Below, one piece after another: positions 27,546 through 37,016 of a stretch of 64,000 nucleotides of DNA (positions are counted from its first letter, which is position 1; every line of letters starts with the position of its first letter). The stretch covers positions 1,054,001-1,118,000 of the forward strand of contig NZ_CP060412.1 in assembly GCF_014297575.1 (NCBI RefSeq), written 5' to 3'. The notes beneath the pieces were generated by a model. The model worked only from the letters and a program-made list of their open reading frames with translations, ran no database searches and had not been told where the DNA came from. The position numbers were made by a program, and so were the translations under genes. This DNA is from Dyella telluris. GTDB taxonomy: Bacteria; Pseudomonadota; Gammaproteobacteria; Xanthomonadales; Rhodanobacteraceae.

Positions 27546-30383
27546 ATGCCGGTCAGGGACCGGGTTGCCGATTTGATCAAACGAGAGCGAGCGGCGGAGA
27601 TCGTGGTACCGTTCGTACTGGTTGTCGTCGTGATGATCGGGCTGTGCGCTGCCAGCCTGGACATTCTTTCGGCGGCACGCGCCTTCGTGGGTGGCGAAAG
27701 CCGCTGGTCGAAGGCGCAGAAGATCGCGGTTTCCAGCCTGCAGCACTACCTGGCCACGGACGCCGAGCCGGACTACCAGCGTTTCCTCGACGCCATTGCC
27801 GTACCCCTGGGGGACCACCGCGCACGCCTGGAGCTCGATCGCCCCAGGCCCGACATGGCGGTGGTCACCGCCGGGTTTCTCCGCGGCGGCATCGACCGCG
27901 CCGACATCCCGGGCATGGCACGCCTCTACCGCTATTTCCACGGCGTGGGCAGCATCCGCCGCGCCGTGAACGTGTGGGTCAAGGCGGACCAATCCATCGA
28001 TGAACTGGTGGCGCTGGCAGGCGACGCGCACGAACGCATCAGCCATGGCGACCACCCCGCCGACTGGACCGAATCGACCAGTTCGCGCCTGCGCGACATC
28101 GACGAACGCCTGACGCCACTGGAGTACGACTTCTCGGATGCACTCGGCGGCGCAGCGCGCGAAACCGCCAACCTGCTGCGCGTCTGGCTATGTTTGGTAG
28201 CGGCCTCCATGGTGCTGATCGCCGCACGACGCGCACGGCGCCTGCTGGACGATCGCGCACGCGTGGCCCGCGACCTGCGCGCCAGCGAAGACCGCTTCCA
28301 GCTGGCCGTGGCGGGCAGCAATGACGGTCTTTGGGACTGGGACCGCACGACCGGCCATATCTACCTGTCGCCCCGTCTGCGCGAGATGCTCGGGTTCGAC
28401 CGCATGAAGGGCGAGCCGAACAGATCGGTATTCCTGTGCCTGCATCCAGACGACCGTCGCCCGGTGATGCGTGCCGTGACCGCTCACGCGTGGAGCAACA
28501 CGCCGCTGGACGTGGAATTTCGGGTGCCCCAGCCCGTGGGCGGACCACGCTGGTTCCATGCGCGCGGCGCATCGTCGCGCGATGATGCGGGTACCTCGCG
28601 GCGCATGGCCGGGTCGGTCACCGAGATCACTGAGCGACGCCGCGCCGACGCCATGCTGTTCGCGGCGAAGGAGCGCGCCGAGGTCACCCTGCAATCCATC
28701 GGCGATGCCGTGATTACCACGGACGCGCGCGGCTGTATCGACTACCTCAATCCCAGCGCTGAACGCCTCACGCAGTGGACCACCGAACGGGCACGCGGCA
28801 AGCCCGTCAGCGCGATCTGCCAGTTCAGGGCGGAGAGCAGCGGCGCCAGCATCGACGACCCGGTGATGCAGGTGCTCGGCGGACAGGCGGCATGGAGCCA
28901 GGAAGACAAGCTGGTGCTGGCCCATGCCGAGGGCCGGGCCACCGCCATCGACCTGACCGCCACCCCCATCCGCGACCGCGCCGGCAACATGGATGGCGTG
29001 GTGCTGGTGATGCGCGACGTCAGCAGCGATCGCGAACACGCCGCGCAACTGAGCTACCAGGCCAGCCACGACGTGCTGACCGGGCTGATCAATCGGCGCG
29101 AATTCGAACGAAGGCTTGCCCGCGCGGTCAGCTCCGCGGAAAGCAGCGGCCATCCGTTCACCGTGCTCTACCTGGATCTTGATCAATTCAAGGTGGTCAA
29201 CGACACGTGCAGCCATGCGGCCGGCGACGAACTGCTGCGCCAGATCGGCAGCCTGTTCCTCAGCCACGTGCGCCCCATCGACGCGGTGGCCCGCCTCGGC
29301 GGCGACGAGTTCGTGGTGCTGCTGGAAAACTGCACACCCGACGCCGCGCTGTCGATTGCTGAAGGCCTGCGCACCGCCATCGGCGACCTGCACTTCGCGT
29401 TTGGCGAACGCAGCTTCAGCATCAGCGTCAGCATCGGACTCATCAGCCTGAGCGGCGAGCAGCGACTGGCTCGCCAGGACATCCTTGGTGCAGCGGATGC
29501 GGCCTGCCATCTGGCGAAAGAGAAGGGCCGCAACCGCGTGCAGCCCTATCACCTCGACGACGAAGAAGTGGCCGTGCGACAGACCGAGATGTGCTGGGTC
29601 AGCCGCATCCAGGCCGCACTCGCCGATAACCGGCTGCGCCTGTACTCGCAGGACATCGTGGACCTGCGCAATCCCATGGAGCATCCCCACGTCGAACTGC
29701 TGGTGCGCATGGTGGGCGAGGATGGTGAGATGCTGCCGCCCCGCGCCTTCATCCCTGCTGCCGAACGTTACGGCCTGATGCCGTCGATCGACCGCTGGGT
29801 GGTGCAGACCGCTTTCGCCGCGCTGCGCGATGCGCTGGACCGCGGGGTGGCCGACGTGCCGTCGCTGTGCACAATCAACCTGTCAGGCACCTCGCTCAGC
29901 GAGGACGGCCTTTCCGTGTTCCTGCGCCAGCAGTTCGACGCCTTCCATATCGCGCCTTCGTCAATCTGCTTCGAGATCACCGAAACAGCCGCCATCTCGA
30001 GCCTGTCCCGCGCCACCACCTTCATCCACGAAATGCGCGCGATCGGCTGTCGGTTCTCGCTGGACGACTTTGGCGCCGGCATGTCTTCCTTCACTTATCT
30101 CAAGCACCTGCCCGTCGATTTCGTGAAGATCGAAGGCAGCTTCGTGAAGGACATGATCGAGGACCCGATCGACTTGGCCATGGTCGAGGCGATCAACAAC
30201 ATCGGCCATGTCACCGGCAAGCAGACCATTGCCGAATGCGTGAGCTCACCGGAGCTGCTGGCCGCCGTGCACCGGCTGGGCATCGATTACGCGCAGGGTT
30301 TCGTATTGTCCGTCCCGCACCCCTTCCTGCAGGCGCACGAACCGATGCGGGCTGCTCCTGTGGCGGAGCACTCGGCCGCCTGA
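27546..30383 (+). CDS. Membrane PAS-GGDEF-EAL cyclic di-GMP protein
   Basis: 945 residues. Membrane helices at about 20-40 and 207-226 flank a roughly 165-residue periplasmic sensor region without a recognised fold. Two PAS domains follow (about 243-365 and 378-495). The GGDEF domain has an intact active site, GGDEF at 585-589, and an RxxD inhibitory site (RPID) just before it. In the EAL domain the first motif is ELL (717-719, Glu kept), with NLSG, FEITETAA, DDFGAGMSS and VKIEG following; the late Glu is in AECVSS. It may therefore both make and degrade c-di-GMP. The start has a GGGAGGG site. It is a single-gene unit. Confidence 0.93.
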   Translation: MPVRDRVADLIKRERAAEIVVPFVLVVVVMIGLCAASLDILSAARAFVGGESRWSKAQKIAVSSLQHYLATDAEPDYQRFLDAIAVPLGDHRARLELDRPRPDMAVVTAGFLRGGIDRADIPGMARLYRYFHGVGSIRRAVNVWVKADQSIDELVALAGDAHERISHGDHPADWTESTSSRLRDIDERLTPLEYDFSDALGGAARETANLLRVWLCLVAASMVLIAARRARRLLDDRARVARDLRASEDRFQLAVAGSNDGLWDWDRTTGHIYLSPRLREMLGFDRMKGEPNRSVFLCLHPDDRRPVMRAVTAHAWSNTPLDVEFRVPQPVGGPRWFHARGASSRDDAGTSRRMAGSVTEITERRRADAMLFAAKERAEVTLQSIGDAVITTDARGCIDYLNPSAERLTQWTTERARGKPVSAICQFRAESSGASIDDPVMQVLGGQAAWSQEDKLVLAHAEGRATAIDLTATPIRDRAGNMDGVVLVMRDVSSDREHAAQLSYQASHDVLTGLINRREFERRLARAVSSAESSGHPFTVLYLDLDQFKVVNDTCSHAAGDELLRQIGSLFLSHVRPIDAVARLGGDEFVVLLENCTPDAALSIAEGLRTAIGDLHFAFGERSFSISVSIGLISLSGEQRLARQDILGAADAACHLAKEKGRNRVQPYHLDDEEVAVRQTEMCWVSRIQAALADNRLRLYSQDIVDLRNPMEHPHVELLVRMVGEDGEMLPPRAFIPAAERYGLMPSIDRWVVQTAFAALRDALDRGVADVPSLCTINLSGTSLSEDGLSVFLRQQFDAFHIAPSSICFEITETAAISSLSRATTFIHEMRAIGCRFSLDDFGAGMSSFTYLKHLPVDFVKIEGSFVKDMIEDPIDLAMVEAINNIGHVTGKQTIAECVSSPELLAAVHRLGIDYAQGFVLSVPHPFLQAHEPMRAAPVAEHSAA

Positions 30384-30387
30384 GCGG

Positions 30388-30660
30388 TCAGTGGGTGCGG
30401 AAACCGTCGAGGTCGGGAGCGTCGCAGTCCTCGCGCAACACCTGTTCGACGTGGGCGCCCGACGGCCCGCGCCTCAACCAGCGTTCCAGTGCGTCGATGG
30501 AGGCCGGCGAGCCCTCGGCCACCACTTCGACGCGACCATCCGGCAGGTTCTTCGCATAGCCGGACAAGCCGAGCGCCATGGCCTGCTCGCGGGTGCTGGC
30601 GCGATAGAACACGCCCTGCACCCGACCACTGACGAAGAAGCGCGCGGCGGCCATGCTCAC
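30388..30660 (-). CDS. acyP: Acylphosphatase
   Basis: 90 residues. A small ferredoxin-like enzyme hydrolysing acyl phosphates. The signature VSGRVQGVFYRASTREQA carries the phosphate-binding loop and catalytic Arg, and GYAKNLPDGRVEVVAEG carries the catalytic Asn. Initiation is at GTG 30660 (4-base overlap with the tlpA stop) or at ATG 30654; the sequence does not decide. Last gene of a yihY-tlpA-acyP operon. Confidence 0.93.
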   Translation of the reverse strand: MSMAAARFFVSGRVQGVFYRASTREQAMALGLSGYAKNLPDGRVEVVAEGSPASIDALERWLRRGPSGAHVEQVLREDCDAPDLDGFRTH

Positions 30661-31136
30661 TTGCCCAGGCCGATGGCCTGCCCCAGCGAAGTTTCATTGA
30701 CGGTGCCGACGAAGCGCTTGGCAACCTTGCCATCCGGGCCGATCAGCCACGTGGTGGGAAGGCCGCGCGGCTCGTCGAAATCCTTCAACGGCTTGTCCAT
30801 GGTCACCTGCGCCACCGGATAGCTCACCGGGTGCTTGAGCAGGAAAGCCTTGATGTCCTCGGCGTCGCTGTCGTCATAGGCCAGGCCGATGGCGCTTACC
30901 TTGTCCTTGTGCGCGGTGACGAATTTGGAGATGTCCGGCATCTCCTTGATGCACGGCACGCACCAGGTGGCCCAGTAATTGACGATCACCCACTTGCCGC
31001 GCTGCGAGGCCAGGTCATACGACTTGCCGTCCAGCGTGGTCAGCTTGATCGACGGCTGCTCGGGCATGGCGGCCTGCGCCGCGCCGGCCATCGCCAGTGC
31101 GAGACCCACGGCAGCGAGCGGTTTCCACAACGTCAT
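30657..31136 (-). CDS. TlpA/ResA-type periplasmic thioredoxin-like protein
   Basis: 159 residues. A signal peptide (MTLWKPLAAVGLALAMAGAAQA) precedes a thioredoxin fold with active site WATWCVPC (about residues 56-63) and the cis-Pro loop RGLPTTWLIGPDG. Such proteins reduce or isomerise thiols in the periplasm, often in cytochrome c maturation; the partner here is not shown. The start overlaps the yihY stop by 4 bases and the stop overlaps acyP, so the three genes are translationally coupled. Confidence 0.9.
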   Translation of the reverse strand: MTLWKPLAAVGLALAMAGAAQAAMPEQPSIKLTTLDGKSYDLASQRGKWVIVNYWATWCVPCIKEMPDISKFVTAHKDKVSAIGLAYDDSDAEDIKAFLLKHPVSYPVAQVTMDKPLKDFDEPRGLPTTWLIGPDGKVAKRFVGTVNETSLGQAIGLGK

Positions 31137-32416
31137 GGTGATGTTTCCTTGGTGGGGATCGATGCCGACACACCCGGCGGCCAGGCAACGTCCAGTGTCT
31201 TGTGCAGCGTATTGCCGAGCGACTGCGCGGCACCTTCCAGCAGCGCGATCAGCGGGGCCGGCAGGCGCAGCGCGTGCGCGCTGGCTTCTGCCGCCGGGTG
31301 CAACGGCACCCGGTAACTGCAGTGAGCATATACGCGCATCAGGTCGGTGCTGTCGAGACTGCGGTTCAGCATCCAGCCGCTGCCCACTTCGCCCTGGATC
31401 AGCCCTGCGCGCAGGAGATCACCGAAATAATCCACGATGGAGGCGCGGTGCAGACGCGGCTCCAGCGCGCGCACGCTGTCGGGCGTGATGCAGCTCCCTT
31501 GCCGCTGAGCGTCGATGAAGTGGCCCAACACCACCAGCAACCCCAGTAGCGCGGCATCTTCCGGCAGGTAATCGGAGGGCGGCAGGTAGTCGAACGCCGA
31601 GACGGAAGCCGCCACCGACGCGCACAAAATCACGATGACCCACGAAAGGTAGACCCACAGCAGGAAGATCGGCAGCGCGGCAATCGCCGCCCCGTAGATC
31701 GCCTGGTAGGTATGCGCGTGATGGATGAAACGCGCGAAGCCCCAGCGGGCGACCTCGAACAGCACCGCCCCCATCAGCGCGCCGATGGCCGCATGCTTCC
31801 AGTTCACCCGGCGATTGGGCACCACCATGTAGATCAGCATGAGGGTGACAAAGGTGACGACGAACGGCAGCGTGCCAACCACGCGCTCCTTCAGGTTGAG
31901 CGTGCTCGCTGCATCGTTGAGAAACGGCAGGGCCGTCGCGAACGAAGCCACCGCGATGCCGCCAACCACCAGCACCGGCCCCAGCGTGAGCGCGGCCCAG
32001 TACAGCAACAGGCGCGAAATCCAGCCACGCTGGCGCTGTACGCGCCAGATGCGGTTCATCCGGTCCTCGATGCTCACCATCATCGACAGCGCGCTGAAGA
32101 ACATCACCAGCACGCTGATGCCGGTGAGCTTGCTGGCGTTGGTGGCGAAGCCGTCCAGGTAGTCCTGCACGCGCTCGCCAGCGGCGGGCACGAAATTCTT
32201 GAACATGAAATCGATCAGCATGCCGCGTGCGTCGGCAAACGCCGGAAACGCCGCGAAGATCGCCAGCGATGCCACGATCAGCGGCACCAGCGATACCAGT
32301 GTGGTGTAGGACAACGCACCGGCCGTCTCGAAGCACTTGTCGTCGATGAACCGCTGCCACACGAAGCGGCGGAAGCTCTGCAGGCGGTCGCGGTCGAAAC
32401 GCAGGGCCATGGCCAT
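31133..32416 (-). CDS. YihY family inner-membrane protein (formerly called RNase BN)
   Basis: 427 residues. Six membrane helices at about 35-280. The conserved family opening is RFIDDKCFETAGALSYTTLVSLVPL, with the IEDRMNRIW and LLWVYLSWVIVILCASVAA segments. A cytoplasmic C-terminal region of roughly 130 residues follows, resembling a winged-helix fold (TPDSVRALEPRLHRASIVDYFGDLLRAGLIQ). The old RNase BN name is wrong; the function is unknown. The start has a GGAGT site. First gene of the yihY-tlpA-acyP operon, divergent from wrbA. Confidence 0.9.
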   Translation of the reverse strand: MAMALRFDRDRLQSFRRFVWQRFIDDKCFETAGALSYTTLVSLVPLIVASLAIFAAFPAFADARGMLIDFMFKNFVPAAGERVQDYLDGFATNASKLTGISVLVMFFSALSMMVSIEDRMNRIWRVQRQRGWISRLLLYWAALTLGPVLVVGGIAVASFATALPFLNDAASTLNLKERVVGTLPFVVTFVTLMLIYMVVPNRRVNWKHAAIGALMGAVLFEVARWGFARFIHHAHTYQAIYGAAIAALPIFLLWVYLSWVIVILCASVAASVSAFDYLPPSDYLPEDAALLGLLVVLGHFIDAQRQGSCITPDSVRALEPRLHRASIVDYFGDLLRAGLIQGEVGSGWMLNRSLDSTDLMRVYAHCSYRVPLHPAAEASAHALRLPAPLIALLEGAAQSLGNTLHKTLDVAWPPGVSASIPTKETSP

Positions 32417-32519
32417 GGTGACTCCTTTCCACGTCGTACGCCCAGCGTGCCGTCACACCCCATGCGGGATGCGTGAACATGGCGGCAACAGGGGCTCGGT
32501 CGCCCGCTACACTAACTGA

Positions 32520-33487
<968 letters not shown>

Positions 33488-33500
33488 CCCCCGCCTCCCC

Positions 33501-33581
33501 TGTAGGAGCGCACTTGTGCGCGACAACGGCACGTCGAGGTAACACTGGATGGCTGCGGTCGCGCACAAGTGCGCTCCTACA
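33501..33581. repeat. Dispersed palindromic repeat, copy C (paired arms)
   Basis: The left arm 33501-33524 has hairpin loop TT; the right arm 33557-33581 has loop AA. The loops are exact complements, as in copy B. It lies after DUF2069. Confidence 0.85.
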
Positions 33582-33639
33582 AAAGATCACAAGCAGCCGG
33601 TGCATGACAAACCAACGGAGCGGTCACGACGGAACGCCA

Positions 33640-33663
33640 CCGTCGCGCGCAGGGCACGCTCCC
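33640..33663. repeat. Decayed half-copy of the dispersed palindrome
   Basis: CCGTCGCGCGCAGGGCACGC followed by TCCCA resembles a right arm with loop AGG, with several substitutions. It lies 60 bases beyond copy C with no partner arm. Confidence 0.5.
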
Positions 33664-33670
33664 ACCGTGA

Positions 33671-35146
33671 TCAGAAGCAGCCGGCCAGCCTGCGCACGCC
33701 TTCATCAATCTCTGCCAGGCTCGCACCGCCATAACCCAGGATCAGGCCGCCCCGTCCTGGCGGACCGATGTAGCACGGCGTCAACGGCCGCACGGATACA
33801 CCCACGGCAGCGGCCCGGCGCGATACGTCCACGTCATCGACACCTTGCGGCAGAAACCCGGCCAGCTGCATGCCGGCCTCGGTGCCGATCACTTCCAGCC
33901 GACCACCCATGTAACGACTGATCGCCTCGAGCACGGCAACGCGCCGCTCCATGTACAGCGTGCGCATGCTGCGGATATGCCGGGCGAAATGGCCTTCGCG
34001 GATGAATTCGGTCATCACCGACTGGTAAAGCATCGACGAAAACGTATCGATGGCGTCGCGCCCTGCGTGGAAATCCGCCACCAGGTCCTTCGGTACCACC
34101 AGATAGCCCAGGCGCAGCGCGGGAAACATCACCTTGCTGAAGGTGCCCAGGTAGATCACGCGCTCGTGCGTGTCGGTGCCCTGCAGCGACGACAGCGGCC
34201 GGCTGCCGAAGCGGTATTCGCTGTCGTAGTCGTCTTCGATGATCCAGGCATCGTTGCCTGCGGCCCAGCGCAGCAACTGCATGCGCCGCGGCGCGCTCAT
34301 CGCCATGCCCAGCGGGAACTGGTGCGAGGGTGAGATGTACACCGCGCGCGCGTCTGCAGCCACGCGTGCGCCATGCGCCACGTCGATGCCTTCCCCGTCC
34401 ACCGGCACGGGCACCAGTTCCGCGCCGGCGGTGCGCAGCGCCTGGTGGGCGCCGGGATAGCCGGGATCTTCCATCCACACACGCTCGCCCTGATCGAGCA
34501 GCACGTGCGCGCAGATCTGCAATCCCTGCTGGGACCCGGTGGTGATCAGGATCTGTGAGGCGTCACAGCGCACCGCGCGGGCCACGCCCAGGTATTCGGC
34601 AATGGCCTCACGCAGCGGCAGATGCCCCATGGGATCGCCATAGCCCATGGCCTCCGGCGACAGGTGGCGCGCATGACGGCTCACCAGCTTGGACCACAGC
34701 ACGGACGGAAACGCCTCCAGCGCCGGCACGCCCACGCGGAACGCGCCCATGTTGGCCAGCCACGTAGGCTCGGGCGAACGCAGCAGGGCCGCACGACGCG
34801 AGGTGCGACGCGAGCCGCCGGGCGCAGGCACCGGCGCCAGCGGTACCTGCTTCTTCCGCTCCACGATCATGTCGGCGGGGATGGCCCGCGCCACGCAGGT
34901 GCCTGCGCCGGTGAAGGTCTCCAGGAAGCCTTCCGACTGCAGCTGCTCATATGCACCCAGCACGGGAATGCGCGAGATGCCCAGCTCGGTGGCCAGGCTG
35001 CGGGTGGACGGCACACGCTGCCCCGGCCGCAACTGGCCGCTGCTGATGGCGCGTCGGAACCAGTCCGACAGCTGCTGGTACATGGGCGTGTCGCTGCCCG
35101 TGTCCATGGCGACGGGCGGCAGGAATCCGGCGGCGATGCGCTGCAT
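33671..35146 (-). CDS. MocR/PdxR-type transcription regulator (GntR HTH fused to aminotransferase)
   Basis: 491 residues. The winged helix-turn-helix of the GntR family spans about 20-90 (MYQQLSDWFRRAISSGQLRPGQRVPSTRSLATELGISRIPVLGAYEQL). A linker follows, then a fold-type I aminotransferase domain (about 130-485). The PLP Lys is K338 in LGTFSKVMFPALRLGYLV, and DDYDSEYRF is also conserved. These regulators sense PLP or an amino compound. It is divergent from an outer-membrane barrel gene; the 100-base gap holds two direct repeats suited to MocR binding. The barrel and the following methyltransferase are its likely targets. Confidence 0.9.
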   Translation of the reverse strand: MQRIAAGFLPPVAMDTGSDTPMYQQLSDWFRRAISSGQLRPGQRVPSTRSLATELGISRIPVLGAYEQLQSEGFLETFTGAGTCVARAIPADMIVERKKQVPLAPVPAPGGSRRTSRRAALLRSPEPTWLANMGAFRVGVPALEAFPSVLWSKLVSRHARHLSPEAMGYGDPMGHLPLREAIAEYLGVARAVRCDASQILITTGSQQGLQICAHVLLDQGERVWMEDPGYPGAHQALRTAGAELVPVPVDGEGIDVAHGARVAADARAVYISPSHQFPLGMAMSAPRRMQLLRWAAGNDAWIIEDDYDSEYRFGSRPLSSLQGTDTHERVIYLGTFSKVMFPALRLGYLVVPKDLVADFHAGRDAIDTFSSMLYQSVMTEFIREGHFARHIRSMRTLYMERRVAVLEAISRYMGGRLEVIGTEAGMQLAGFLPQGVDDVDVSRRAAAVGVSVRPLTPCYIGPPGRGGLILGYGGASLAEIDEGVRRLAGCF

Positions 35147-35155
35147 GGCACGATC

Positions 35156-35207
35156 TCAAAGTGGATATACCAAGACACTTCAAAGTGGCTATTCCAGCCA
35201 ACCACTT
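35156..35207. promoter_or_regulatory. Candidate MocR operator: two 17-base direct repeats
   Basis: TCAAAGTGGATATACCA (35156-35172) and TCAAAGTGGCTATTCCA (35180-35196) are identical at 15 of 17 positions and start 24 bases apart. A third, inverted AAGTGG half-site follows (35201-35206). They lie between the divergent starts of the MocR gene and the barrel gene. Direct repeats in divergent promoters are the usual MocR target layout. Confidence 0.6.
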
Positions 35208-35246
35208 GCGGGCTTAGCTTGCGCTCGTCCGAACGAGCCCGCAACC

Positions 35247-36242
35247 ATGAAGTGCACACCGCCCTCATCGCCGCTTGCCCCGCGCCTGTTCGTGCTCTGG
35301 CTGGCGTTCCTGCTGTGTCTGCCGGGCGCCTGCCAGCGCACCTATGCGCAGGACGTCGCCGCCACGGCGGCGCCGCAGTCGCGAGAGGACGCCTGGTGGA
35401 CCGGCCCGATGATGGCCAATTCCGCGGAGACCCTGCCGCCAGGCCACATCCTGCTCGAGCCCTACCTCTACGACGTCACGAGCAAGGGCTCGGACAGTTT
35501 CGGTTCGCGTACCTACATGAACTACGGCGTGGCCAACAACTTCACCATGGGCATCATCCCGGTGTTCGGCTACAACCGCGTCAGCGGTGGCCCGAACAGC
35601 AGCGGCGTGCAGGTGGGCGACATCACCGTGCAGGCGCAATACCGCCTGCGGCAATTCCACGAAGGCAGCTGGCTGCCCAGCGTGGCTATCCAGCTGCAGC
35701 AAAGCTTCCCCAGCGGCAAGTACGACCAGCTCGGCAACCGCCCCGCCGACGGACTGGGCACCGGCGCGTACACCACCACCATCGGCATCAACACGCAGAC
35801 TTACCTGTGGATGCCGAACGGCCGCATCCTGCGTGTGCGCTTCAACGTGTCCGCATCATTCTCGTCGCGAACCGAGGTGGAAGGCGTAAGCGTCTACGGC
35901 ACGGACGCAAACTTTCGCGGTCATGCCCGCCCCGGTGACAACGTGTTTGCCAATGCGTCGCTGGAGTACAGCCTGACGCGCCGCTGGGTACTGGCGCTGG
36001 ATCTGCTCTACAACCACAACAGCAGCACGCACGTCAGTGGGCAGGAATATGCGAATGGCGATCCGTTCCCGCCTGACGCGACGCTCGGCGCCAAATCAAA
36101 CCGTTACATTGGCTTCGCGCCCGCCGTGGAATACAACTGGTCGCCGAACATCGGCCTGCTGGTCGGCGTGCGCATCATCCCGTCGGGCAATCGCACGTCG
36201 TCGTCCATCACGCCCGCCATCGCACTCAACTACGTGCACTGA
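35247..36242 (+). CDS. Outer-membrane beta-barrel protein (MetA-pathway of phenol degradation family-like)
   Basis: 331 residues from MKCTPPSSPLAPRLFVLWLAFLLCLPGAC; upstream in-frame residues belong to the MocR gene region. The signal peptide has a Cys near the cleavage point, so either a Sec or a lipoprotein signal is possible. The remainder shows alternating beta strands ending in the typical C-terminal ITPAIALNYVH strand. NSAETLPPGHILLEPYLYDVTS near the N terminus resembles the MetA/phenol_MetA_deg family of putative porins. It lies 12 bases upstream of an exported methyltransferase. A hairpin GCTCGT/ACGAGC (35223-35238) lies in the 5' leader. The substrate is unknown. Confidence 0.7.
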   Translation: MKCTPPSSPLAPRLFVLWLAFLLCLPGACQRTYAQDVAATAAPQSREDAWWTGPMMANSAETLPPGHILLEPYLYDVTSKGSDSFGSRTYMNYGVANNFTMGIIPVFGYNRVSGGPNSSGVQVGDITVQAQYRLRQFHEGSWLPSVAIQLQQSFPSGKYDQLGNRPADGLGTGAYTTTIGINTQTYLWMPNGRILRVRFNVSASFSSRTEVEGVSVYGTDANFRGHARPGDNVFANASLEYSLTRRWVLALDLLYNHNSSTHVSGQEYANGDPFPPDATLGAKSNRYIGFAPAVEYNWSPNIGLLVGVRIIPSGNRTSSSITPAIALNYVH

Positions 36243-36254
36243 GGAAGTGACGCC

Positions 36255-37016
36255 ATGAAACGCTTCTCCGTGATTGCGATCTCTGCCTTGCTCACCGTCA
36301 CCGCCGTGTCGTTCGCCGCGCCGACGCATCCGCTGCCAAGCACGGTGGGGCTGGCCATTGCCGACAAGAATCGCCCCGCCGAAGATCGCGCGCTCGACGA
36401 CGAACGCCACCCCGCCGCCGTGCTCGGCTTTACCGGCATCAAGCGCGGCGACATCGTGGTCGACTTGATGCCCGGCAAGGGCTACTACACCCGCCTGTTC
36501 AGCCACATGGTCGGCCCCACCGGCAAGGTCATCGCGCTGCAGCCGACGGAAATGGACACGAAGGCGCCCAAGGGTTTGATCAGCGTGCGGGGTTTCGCCG
36601 GCAAGGAGCCCTATGCCAATGTTTCCGTCATCGTCGAGCCCGTCACCGATCTGAAGCTGCCCGAGCCGGTGGACGTGATCTGGACATCGCAGAACTACCA
36701 CGACCTGCATGATCCCTTCATGGGCTCGCCGGACATGGCCAAGCTCGACAAGCAACTGTTCGACGCACTCAAGCCGGGCGGCACATTGATCGTGCTGGAC
36801 CACGCGGCCGCTGCCGGTACGGGTATTTCAAAGACCGACGACCTGCATCGCATCGATCCTGCCGCCGTCAAAAGCGAGCTGACCGCGGCGGGCTTCCAGT
36901 TCGACAGCGAGAGCGATGCGATGCGCAATCCCGCCGACGATCACACCAAGGGCATCTACGACGCATCCATCAAGGGCCACACGGACCGCTTCATCTACAA
37001 GTTCCACAAACCCTGA
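36255..37016 (+). CDS. Exported class I SAM-dependent methyltransferase-like protein
   Basis: 253 residues. A clear signal peptide (MKRFSVIAISALLTVTAVSFAA) precedes a Rossmann methyltransferase fold. Motif I is IVVDLMPGKGYYTRLFSHMVGPTGKVIALQP, the acidic loop region is VDVIWTSQNYHDLHD, and motif post-III is ALKPGGTLIVLDHAAAAGTG. A family of such proteins with predicted signal peptides exists (COG4798-like). How SAM would reach the periplasm is not known, so the name is by fold. It follows the barrel gene by 12 bases, probably in one transcript under MocR control. Its stop codon abuts the convergent lysR stop with no base between. Confidence 0.75.
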   Translation: MKRFSVIAISALLTVTAVSFAAPTHPLPSTVGLAIADKNRPAEDRALDDERHPAAVLGFTGIKRGDIVVDLMPGKGYYTRLFSHMVGPTGKVIALQPTEMDTKAPKGLISVRGFAGKEPYANVSVIVEPVTDLKLPEPVDVIWTSQNYHDLHDPFMGSPDMAKLDKQLFDALKPGGTLIVLDHAAAAGTGISKTDDLHRIDPAAVKSELTAAGFQFDSESDAMRNPADDHTKGIYDASIKGHTDRFIYKFHKP

